Shown: piece after piece, positions 21,625-33,600 of the stretch
How positions within the stretch are numbered: the first letter of the stretch is position 1
How the letters are laid out: every line of letters begins with the position of its first letter
Origin: Cliona cf. orientalis
Taxonomy: Eukaryota > Porifera > Demospongiae > Clionaida > Clionaidae
NCBI GenBank assembly: GCA_963930775.1
Contig: OZ005702.1
Span: 2,852,001-2,916,000 of the forward strand
Direction of reading: 5' to 3'
Length of the DNA stretch: 64,000 bases
Position numbers and translations under genes: made by a program
The notes under the pieces: model-generated
What the model was told of the DNA's origin: nothing
Seen by the model: the letters and a program-made list of their open reading frames with translations, nothing else
The model's database searches: none

Positions 21625-24600
21625 TCAGTGGAGGTCAGGAGAGTTCAATAGTGTCAAGTAGATTCCAAATAAGGCCTGCAGCAAACAAGGAGGCTAGCTT
21701 CAATACAGAGATTACCAGTACTGAATATCATATTATTATAATATTATAGGGAGGAGAGAAACAACCCAATTCTTGAGAATACACTGAACTTTACACGAGA
21801 TTTTAGAAACTACATCTTTTCAGCCATTTCAACGTAGAATCATTGTACATGTGCATGTATAATATTATTATTATAGTGTATACTTGATCAAACCATGCAC
21901 GCTCACCATCTATAATAAGCTGATCTAAAGCTAACCTGCTATGAAATCATAGAGACCAAAATTACTTTAACCTTGAATGCTCCTACTGCTACATACCCCT
22001 AGCCTACGTAGCGCTCTCATAACTCTACATGTACATAGACAGACACTGTATTGTACATGTACCCAGTGTTCCTGATGGAATCCATACAAGTATTAGCTGG
22101 CACATAATTAACATTATTAGCCAATTATCCAGATTATGCACCGTAACAATCCAATGGTCTTGATGATTAGTAAACGGTTATGCATTTCAGCCATACCTAA
22201 TACTTCATTTCCTCCACCACAAACGTGATAATGATTTCTCTTTTGGGGTATAGTATTACACTGCCCTAGAGAGTAGGGCAACCATCCCCCTCAGTCCACA
22301 AAGCCTCAAGTAGGGGCAACAAGCCTCTCTCCAAAATGATAAAAAATGAGTGTGATTATGATCGAAAGTGGGTGTGGCTTCGAATTTCTGTGTGAGATTT
22401 TCATAATATGATATTGTACCAGAATCTTCCTTCAAGAAATTCTACATCTGCCACTGTTACTACGCACTGCACATAGTTTGCGACTGAAGAGTGACTAATA
22501 GCGAAAGTTAAGTATAATGCAGAGCACTACTATAATGAACTTATGGTTGTCTGAAGGCTTTGTGAGCAAGTGTGACCAAATCTGAGATAGTGACATACCT
22601 CTACAATTATTATTAATTTTTGTTATAGCAATTGTCAAGAAATAGGAAAATTCAGTACGCGAATTGATAATACTACTAATCTCTGAAGACTCTTATAAGT
22701 TGTGGAGAGCATACAAATGCTTATTATAAATAGCAATCGTGCAAGAGATGGTGAGGCTTACCCACCTTGCTTCCTCTGAGAGAGGTCAGAGTACGCAGCG
22801 ACTCTGGGCTCCTTATTCCAGTGGACTGATCCACACAGATCATCTGACAGCGACTGCAACCACCAACAACCTAACAAGAACGGGGTGTGTATGTGAGTGG
22901 ACGTAAGTGTCTGTAAGGGCTCTGCCAAGAGAAACATGGAGCCTGGCATGTGCATGCATGATTGTGGTACTGTAGATTTCTTGCAAGCATAATGGTGTAG
23001 AGAAATTGGGAGTGAACTTGAGTGGAGTGAGAGGTCAGGTGTGGCCAAATCGAGAATTGACTGACGGTCGATTTGAGCTCATACATGAGTGTATTACCTC
23101 TTTGCATAAAAGTGACAAGGCCACTGCAAGTACAAGAATTTCCATTGTTGAAATGTTTTTGATAGCATGGGAAAATCAAGTGCAAAAAAATTACGCACAT
23201 TAATGCACTTGCGGTATGGGGTCAAAATTTATACGAAAATTTACTATAAGTTTTTTGACACTAAATATTCGCAATTTTCGGTACCTTTAATCGTACACAC
23301 GTATATAGACGCCCAGTGATGAGGTGATATAATCTTGCCAGCTAGAGTACACGTAAGTATAGGTGGATGACTTGATCTAACCTTGAACTGGGCCTTGCCA
23401 ATCTTAACCATCTCCCACTGTTCCTCAGCATAAGGAGGCACATCCGGCCTGGTAGACAGCACCAAGTTGGGCCGAAACCTCTCTGTTAGACTTTCAATAT
23501 TCAGTTCCCCAAACTCCATACTGCTGGCATGAATTTCCCCCAGCAACTGTTGCACACTGGCATCAGATATGAACAGATACTGGGCCTCATTGGCTAACGA
23601 TAGAGTGCCACTGTTTGCTTTGGACAGTCTTTGATGATTTGGATTTTGCTTAACTAGTCGACATTGCCGGTTTAGTAGTTTAGACAACCAGAGAGAAGCT
23701 TCTTCACCACAGTCCAGAGATGATACTCTAGGGGAGGAAGAAGGGGGGAGGGAGAGAGGGAAGGAGAGAGGGAGACGGAGAGAGAGGGAGAGAGAGAGGG
23801 AGGGAGGGAGGGAGAGAGAATAACTAACTAATAAACATATTCATGGCTCATAAGGATGATCAGGTTACACACACTACATGTACATGTAGAATCTGCATGT
23901 CATCATGATGTATCGAGTTACCAGCACATGTACTCACCTATCACCACACACCCTGACTAGTGGAGAGGGTGAGACATTCACAGGCCCTGACTCCTCTAAA
24001 TGAACACCCTGCACTGACTCTGCCTTCAGAGGCAGCTCAACAGAGCCACAGCCTTCTGCTGCAGCTGTTAGCATCAGCCTCTCCGTCTCCATGTTAATTG
24101 ACGGCTGCACCAGACACAGCTTGCTCTCCTGCTTCTGGCTGAGGACTGAATTGTGCTGACTCAGCACCATCCATTCCCTGTCGTAGAGGAGTCCCTTGCC
24201 GCTCAGGGGCCAGGTATCGACGGAGAAGCAAGCACAGCTCTTGACCGGGTAGAGATAAAGCTGGGAGAGGGTGCCAACAAACCGCCAGTTGCCTTCTGCA
24301 AAGGTGAAGATGTTCATGTATTGTGTACATGCATAATGTATACCAACTTTGAGTAGGGAATTCAAAGAGAAGGATGAGAGAGAGGGGGGGAGGGGAGGCT
24401 ACTATTTAGAGGAAAGGTAGTGTGTGACTCCATATCCACTTATTCAGCGATATTGAGGGAATTCAAACTACTGCAGAGAGGTAGCTACATACACAATGTA
24501 TAGAGGCATACATATGCATGTGCACACCTTTTGTGCATGCTTCCATTTGGTCGCCGACCTTGATCCAGGGATAGGCAGCTTGAGGTGGGCTGGTGCCGAT

Positions 24601-27600
24601 TGAGGCACATCCTGGGTCAGAGGAAGTGCGGACATCCTGCCCACATCCAGTGCCACCTCCTTCCACCACTACATCAGGGCCATTCCCTCCACCCGACCAC
24701 GAGGCCACATCACTGGCCCTCACACATTCTGTGGCTCTCTTCTCTTCCTGGGAAGCAAACGAAATGCAGCAGCTTCAATTAATGCAAGAGTGTTTTAATT
24801 TTGGGAGGCTCATATGCTCCTTGTATGAACATGCTCCTGGTAATCATCATTATAATTATTCAAAGAGACTACACATAGCTCTCAGTTATGTCCAGGATCA
24901 GGCGTATGCTGAAAATTTGAGAATAGTCCATGGAAAAATATAATCTATTAATAGTTCTAGTGGCTTCTACCATGCAGCAATAACATCACAAGGAGATACG
25001 TATTGAAACTCAAACTATAATATATTGTACTGACATTTGTATATCAACAGAATACTCACTGGTATTAGAAAGGTGTTGGTAATGAAATCAATGAACTTTC
25101 TAGCGTCTTTCATTGTTGACATGTATCCAAACGATATCCTGACTGATCCAGTAGGGTAGCCATCAACAATGTCCATAGCATCACCACACACGTGACCAGC
25201 CTGGGGAAATCAGATACATCGAATTAATGGGATTCACCTGGATTAATTCACCCATAGCAATCAGATTTCAACACGTCCCCCCTCCCCCTTGAACTTTGAC
25301 ACTATGAATTTGAGCGAAACCGTGAAGCTAGGCAAAACCAAGAGTAAAAACTTAATCCTGCCATAGTTAGGTCTAATTTCCAGGATCACAGTCTCTTCAA
25401 TGGGATATGATTGTAGTATCTTTGTTCATTGAGCCACAAGTGCTGTACTTAAAACATTGAACACAGCTTTTCTTTGCTTTAGCATGCCCAAGACTGGTCA
25501 CAAGCACCGTCGACAAATCAGACTTTATAAATGTTGAAGACACTAATACAAAGTGCTATTGTGCCTGCATGGAGGTGTCACAGTGACTGTGCATAATATT
25601 ATACATAATACATAAGTGCCCTGGGATATCCAGTTCCTATAAGAATCAATTAGACTAACTGCAGCCTGTAGTGTGCCAGTGTATGTAAACTAAGAGTGCT
25701 GGTTTGCAAGCATGTTTGCTGCTGGACTGCTGACAGCTGGTAGAGAATAACAACACAAGGATGACCAGCAACTTCAGTAATTGGCCAGAGCTAGAGCAGC
25801 TAGTGCTACTCTGGCGAGCTAGCCCCTCTTCTCTTCTTGCATGCACGAAGGAAGAAGAGAGAAGATATCATTTGCCAGACTAGAGCAGTGTAAGCTAATT
25901 GAGCTAGGTTTGCAAAAAGATATCTGCATAATATTTGATGCCACAAGGGATCCACCTGTAAATAAGAGAGTCGAATACTATGCATTTCTAGCCCTGTCTC
26001 CCCAATGATATTTTGCATTCAACTATCATTTCTCCCTCCATATAGAATAACTGATATACATGTATTATGTATAATAATATTATGTGTAACCCTATCCCTG
26101 TACAACAGATTCCTACCTCCATAGATGTGCCCGCTATACATACTGCTAAGGGTCGCTAAGGGTCGTGTCATGCACCTAAATGTGTATGATCATGACTTGA
26201 ATATCCTCAATGGGATTACAGTGTACATAAGCTGAGAGTGTATGCATTCTTAATATGGCCAGGATGTAGTATGCAAATGGTAAAATAAAGGCCCTGAATA
26301 CAATAGGACTGGTACACATGTACAATCGTGACTAACATGCAAGCATACATACATGTACATGCACTGTTATAACCTGGTTTCCCTTCCCCTCTCCAGTTTC
26401 CAGTTTCCACTCTCTTTCTCTTTACCCTCCATTCTCTCCCCCCCCCCACCTCCCCCCCTCTCTTTCCCTTTCCCTTCCCTTCTCTCTCTTTCTTTCTCTC
26501 TCCCACGCCCTTCAGTTGCTTTCTCTCTTGTTCTCCCTCCCTCCCTCCCTCCCTCTCTCCCCCGCCTACCTTGAGATTTTTCTCTATTCTCTCTGCTGAC
26601 ATGTTGAGGTGTGTCATGCACGCTCCTGTGTTGCAGAAACAGCCAGTCCTTAGGTGGATGTTGTGGACGGTTGCTAGGCGATCCACCACACTGTACCCAA
26701 TAACCTGTCCATCTGGTTTGACCAGGTTAAAGTTGATGATGGGACCCTGGACAGACAGGTTTTCGAAACCTGTTTCGCAGTAGAGCTGGCATACTTTACT
26801 GCCATTGGAGTAATGCATCTTCAACAATGATTCATACACATACCTATGGTGAGTGCGTGCGCAGATTAGCATGTACAATGGCAACTCACACATATGAAAA
26901 AATAAACTATCACATTTGTTATAAGAATTGGATATACTCTCCCTTAGCTACACAACAATGATTATGCATATAATATACATATTATTATAAGAAACATGTG
27001 AATAATAATATTATTATGACTATGTGCTTGAGGTATGGAAACCACCCAGTTTAGCCATGTCACATGTATGGATGAGGAGATCACAGAGATAAACAATTAG
27101 GGGAGGGGGAGTACTGTATGTGGCCAACGTGCATAGGGGATGGATAGGTTCGTGCAATGTGAAAGTACACTCGTACATCAGCTGGGGGTCATTGAATCTG
27201 ACAAGTTTGCAATGTGATCAGGGTGTGTGCCCTACGCAGATCCTGTGCATGCATTTAACCACTATAAATACACACAATGACGTGGACTAGTGTGCATGCA
27301 CCCACAACCAGACTTGTGGTGGTGCAGGTATGTGTATGACACTGTGCACTAAAGGAGCATACACTGTAGGTCCCATCCCTGTACAAGTATATATTACGTA
27401 TGTATGCCAAACACTACTTACAAAGCATTACAAAAATTCATCTTCTTTTATTAGCTGTTCTGCCTTCTCAACCGACAAGCAGCAAAACTCTAAGCTAGTT
27501 AATCTAATTTGTGATTGTGATTACAGGCTCATCGAGTTATCCATTGTTACCGCAATACATTGTACAATGTATGTGAACATCAAAGGAAAAGAAACAAAAT

Positions 27601-30600
27601 GAAACACCTCGAGCCATCCCACATCCACCAACCTGTACACAAGCACATGTGCTCAGCATGTGCTATGCATTATGAGGCATGAAGGAAGCATAAGACTGGG
27701 GATGGTATCAGCACTAAGGGAGCCACACAGAGCCCATATCCTAGCAGGAATAGGCAGGTGGAATGTACCTCATTAGCCCAATAAGAGAGGTACACAGTAC
27801 AGTGATGTGCACGATGATGTATACACTGATTTCGATCAATTATGACTTTGTTTCTCTTCCTTGGCTTCTTGTACAGGAAAAGCTAATGTCAAGGATATGG
27901 TCAGCATGCTCACAAAGGTACAGGATACCAACGTTACATGGAAAACTGCAACACAATGCAACTTAGTATCATAGAGGCTCATACAGCGTCACTGATATCA
28001 ATTGTTATCTTACAAAACACAGCAAACAGCAGGACTGCCAAATATCCTGCCGTTTATTTATGTTTTATAATTACCGATATATCATCTGCTCATCAAGATA
28101 ACTATTAATTGGTACTGTAACGATGTAGCATCTTCATCAACTATGGTAAATGTATATTATGCACTTATCACACACAGATGAAGGGGTAACTTTTGTTCAC
28201 TGAAACTAAATTTACACCAGTGCTTATCACTACATAGCTAAAATAACTGTCAAATTATTACATGTACACATCATGAATAACCACCACTGTTACTAGCATG
28301 AGCATCCTCCTCATGCTCGAGCTCAACATAAACCATGAAAGGTAGTCAAGTTACAAACTTTCTATAGGTCAAAGGGGCATGTATACATGTATAACTGGAG
28401 TAGTTGCAATGCAGTGTGGGTAGGGAATGTTCTCTAGAGAGCGCTATAGCTAATTTTCCTTAATTAGTTTGCAACCAACAAATGTATGTTATGCTGACAA
28501 TCAGGAGGGCATGATCAGTAGTAGTGATTGACGAAAGAGAGGGAGTCTCCCAAATGAGGAAAGCAAGGGAGGGCCTAGGGGGGAGGGGGGGGGAGGCACC
28601 CTCTCAGTCCTAATTAGGCCAGACCAATTAAATAAGTTGTTGCACGGATTCGCTCGCTCCAATTTTTGGGCAAACAAAAAAAATAATAATTAAGTTGGGT
28701 GGAGCTTATGTACAGTAGAGTGGTTTTGTATTCTATCTTGATTCCTTGGTCCTAGATAGCCACATTAGTCTGTCTTAATTAGATTTTGGTCTATAACCAC
28801 ACCCAATTAATTGCTTTTTTTCTTTCTTTTTCTATCGCTCGGTCCAATTTTTACCTCACAATATCCGAGCAACAACAAATTAAATTGGTCTGGCCTTACC
28901 ACTGATCATGTGCTTCTATTACAATAGAAAGTTATCAAATTTGCAACTTGGCCCGCATGTAATTAGTGAATCCTTTAAGTAAGTACTATCCCATACAGCA
29001 TAATAGGATGGGTTTCCGGCAGTGCATGTCATGATTATCCAGATATAGCACCTCATGGTACTTACCCCGCACGCACGCGCATGTGTAGCAACGGGTAAAG
29101 TAATTAACTATTTTTTGTAACGGATAAAGCAATTAGTTTCGTTAACTATTTTTTGTAAACTATTAGTTTTGTAAACTAGTTTTGTAAAGCATTAGTTTTA
29201 GTTATTCTGTCATTATCCACCACAAAAATCGCCAGATATACCGTAGGACGGGTTTTAATTGCGTAGTTTAATAATTGCGTTCTAGTCAAGTCAGGCCAAA
29301 TTGCGAATCCAATAATTGCGATGGACGACCCCGTACCGTACTGTAGTATACATGCATGTTTACATTTGCGAATCTATTAATTGCGAAATGTACAAAAACT
29401 CGCAATTAAAACCCGACCTACGGTAGAGATTTAGGCATCTGAGCGACACAACAGATCCGTCAAAATCATCAAGAAAATGGTTTCATTATGCTTCAAATAG
29501 TTTGGAAAGGCCCACAAACATTGCAAACTCTGCATTTTGTTGGCCACGCCTATCAATGCCCCCCACTGCAGCCCATGTACATGTACTTTATGCTCATGTA
29601 GTATAATATGTAGACAGCAGGCACATGCTTGCTACTGCAGCTCTCATGTCTGTAGGCTGCAGATGCAACGTGCATGGCCTGGGGTATGTGCTCTAGAGAG
29701 CTCTTGTTATCGCTATAAGCTGTGGTTTCAGTGGTAGCATGCAGTGAGTGAAGTGACATGTTCCAGACACGTTCATGGATGGATTAACGCCACCTCACTT
29801 CAGTTACCACAAACCCAGAAATGCATGCAAGGTATTTAATCATGCTTTCTCTAAGGGCCACTCACAGGATGTGCAATTACATTTCTGCCACAAGCATTCC
29901 TAATAAGATAGACAGTTTATGCATCGTCTCGATACCGTATAGCGGGTAACTTTGGTAAATTTGCAGAAATGGCTCTTCATACCCGTTGGTATTGGCAAAG
30001 TATAAATTTGACGCTTACTGCTATACACGTAGGTGCACATGCATTGAGTTAAATTGGTGATTTTGTAATCTGTTAGTCTATACCGAATTTGCCTAATCAC
30101 CAAATCAAACGCCTCATGACTGCACATGTGGCACATCACACACGAGTGTATTATTATTGTGCAGTGCTTACCTTGCAATATTGAATGTGTGCTGTGAGAT
30201 GTGCTGCATAGACCTGCCTATCCTGGTTAGAGTGTTGAAGCCATGCTTCACAGCAAGGATGGACAGAAACGGCACTGTGCCATCTTCAAACCTACACATG
30301 TGAACATGAAGAGTAGTTGGAAAAGGGTCGTCTCGATAGAAAACACATAATTATATTACTCGATTAGAACCCTCACTTCACTAGTCTACTTACTTTATTT
30401 TAGCTTCGTGTAAATATGCTAAATTACTTTACATGTTGCTGTTTGTATATCATGTCTGGGAGATCGTTTGAAACTGGTGAAGGATATGCTGCTACACAAA
30501 CTGTAAAGTGTAAACGTTTTAATTAAGCTGGCTTAAGGTGTTTACGTAAGTAGGATTAACTCCCTACATGTAAATACATGTTAAAGCACATTCCAAAGAA

Positions 30601-33600
30601 GTTTAGTATGCGTAAAGGGACCTACATGTACATATTATATAGAAGTCCTTCAGTCTGGTAAATCGCATGTACAAACCTACTAAATAATGGCTAGCTATAA
30701 TTATTATTATGCCTTATAGGTATGTGTACAGTGCTGATCCCAAGTACACATAAACCAAGGATAAACAAGGTATTATTGGTACCCATTTATATATACATGT
30801 ACATGTGTACATGCATATGTAACTAATGGTTCATAATCGATTAACCAAAATTTTGAATATTCATAATGCATAACTGCACATCCCAGCTAGCACTGTACCT
30901 TTCATGAAGCAGAGGTCTCGGTCGATGGAAGCCAGTCCTGCTAACAGTGGCCAGCACAGTGCCTCCACCATAGTAAGCCTTATGCAGCAGGTGAGCGCAG
31001 TCGCTCCGCACCAGCAACGCCCCAAGGCCAGTAGGATAACCAAACATCTTGTAAAACGAGAGAGCAACAAAGTGTGCTGGGGTTGCCGTGAGATCTAGGG
31101 GACTGGTACACACATAAGAAGCAGCATCGAGGGCAACCAGCCATGACCCAGCTAGATGCTCTAGTCCAGAAACATACGCTTGACCAGATGGTAGATCCTT
31201 GCACCAGCCAAGTGGGTACTTCTGACCGGAGAAATTCGACTGTGCTGGGTAGATAAAGAGATGATGCAGGAGGTGGTTCTTTAGAGTGTTTGGCCCATCA
31301 CTAGACGTGGTGGCACTAGTACTGTAGCAGTGCTTTGTTGTCACCGATTGGACATTGTGTGAGTTTATACAGACTAGTGTTGCTCCTTGTTGCTTCGCCA
31401 GTTGCCTCATCCCCACCACTGAGGTGTGGTTGTCCTCAAGGTAGCAGAATACACTACTACCATCACACATGCAGGATAAGTTCTTAGCACCATTATCGCC
31501 TTCTGTGATAGCATTAGAATCTGATAAATATGTAACTTCAGTGCGCTGGGCATGCATCTCTGTAGGAAGAACACCTTCTCTTTCACTGCTCAAACCAGTC
31601 AAACTTGCTTGGTGAGTCCTTCCATTATCTCGACCAGGTTGGTTAGTGTCATCACTCTGATGTCCAATCTCTTCATTACAACTTGGTGCAGGTACAGATA
31701 CATCTGAATTGGTATTGCTCTTCTGTGGGCCCTTTCTGCTGCTACTCCATGGAAATGATTCTGCCAGCAATTTCAATGCAGCCGTGCATCCTGATATAAA
31801 GATTACATCATAGTGGGTGGAGTCAGTATTGAAGTGTTGCAGTACGAGTTCCCTGACTGCCTCTATGGTATCAGTGCTGAGCTGGCTGCTTGGACTCCCA
31901 CTGTGGGGGTTGCCGTAGAGGTGAGAGGTCAGGTCCCTCATGTATTCCTCTAGCTGTCGGCTGGAGTAGAGCGTGGCCCCAGCATGGTCCAGGTACGTCA
32001 CACCTGCAGATTAGAATGGGAGGAGGGGAATTGGTACTGATCTCTACAGCAGTCATTATCACACTGATCCCTTGATATTTGTTACATGGACACTTATCTT
32101 GGAAACGGGCGCTTGCCTGGGACACTATGGAGTACGTGTCGATGACATTTACATATACCAAGTACACTTTGAGCCTAGTGCATTGTTATGGGGGTTAGCT
32201 CAGATTCATTACACTTTGGGAGTAACTTGCTAAGAAAGCAATCAGTAAAAATTAATGAAACTGAAAGCACAAGGAATTACATATCTACACTTAATTGATG
32301 ACACAACATAGCATCACTTTTATAACAAGAGTCAGACTTGGAGATCTATGGAAATTCTTCTTGTTTTAATGGTTTCCCAGTTTTCAAGCAGTTACACAAT
32401 AGCGTATAAAATAATACACTATTTCAGTTTATGGTGCATTTGGGGATAGATAATACTCATTTATTCCCAGGTTTGAATTTTTCAGCATATGTAGGATAGT
32501 CCTGGAGTTATACACCCTCCCTCCCTTAATCTTGGGTCTACACATCCTAGTTTGCCTCAATGTGAGTACAATGCAAGGGCGGCACAGACGATCCAGCTGG
32601 TTCGGCAAACGCCAGAGCACTTCCAGGAGCTCTGTGCAACGCCGGACCACTTTTGCCTCTGTGATGAGCTCGACCCTACCCACTTTGTTGAGTAGGTGTG
32701 GCAACCCAAATGTTGAGCATGCGCTCGCTGCATAGCGTTATAGAATGCAGTGTTTTGAAAAGTACAACAAAAGTAACACTAAAGTATAATTTGTATGTGT
32801 CTGTTGTGTATTATAGCTATAATATTATTGTATTAGTACTTGCAATTACAACTTGTGCCGTATCACGTTTATAACTTCTGTGCCGCCCCTGCAATGTAGG
32901 TGCATTGAAGCAGTATTACACTGCATGGTCAACTTGAGGTGATAACTTATTTCACAAAGTGACAAAGTGAAAGATGTACTATCATGTTTACCTTCCTGAA
33001 ATGTACAAACAAGCCAGGAAAAGTTTTCAATAGGCTGACTCATTCGCTAGTACACTAGAACTATTGTGATATCCATTATTCTTACATGTATTTCAAATGG
33101 GATTAACAACACATTAAAGTACTTTTCTATTATTATACCACTAGTATTCATGCATAGCTACAAACAGCAAATTAACTTTCAGTTCATCAGCGTTGTCCAG
33201 TGGCACTCACAAGGAAATCTTGCTGACTATAATGGCAGTTGTAACATCATCCATGCCTACTTTGATAGGGGTACTGGCTGCAGTTTGGCTCACAGAGAGT
33301 ATCTGGAAAGTTCAAAGTTTGAACTTGGATGGATGTAGTCTGTGGCATGTCAGGAACACCATGACTGCAAAGTGTGAACCTGGCAGTAATCTTGATGGGA
33401 GAATTCAATTTGATGAAAGCAAGCAGTTGATTACGGTAAGCAGGGGTCTGTGTGTGACATGGGACGAAGATTCTCAACGTGCAGAGGCCAGCTACTGTCT
33501 GTTCATTCCCTGCATGATCGATCATACCAAGAGATCATACACCATTCCTACTAACATATCTGGAGCTGAGCTTAATCAGAGGACTTGTAGAGGCTACCAT

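Larger units (their letters stand above)
26844..30171 (-). other. 3.3 kb MOCOS intron with two MITEs
   Basis: No coding exon was recognised. The intron holds terminal-inverted-repeat elements at 28616-28897 and 29241-29423, and simple AT repeats elsewhere. Confidence 0.6.

Noticed and set aside
24593-24943. 116-codon plus-strand frame opposite MOCOS exon 6
   Set aside because: Antisense shadow of a phase-supported MOCOS exon, with no domain of its own.
26216-26893. Long minus-strand frame running past MOCOS exon 4
   Set aside because: Only 26570-26843 is exon; the Gly/Arg/Glu/Lys tail is translation of a CT-rich intron tract after a good donor.
32429-32704. 91-codon minus-strand frame in MOCOS intron 1
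   Set aside because: Overlaps the left end of a MITE (32567-32898) and has no splice or domain support.
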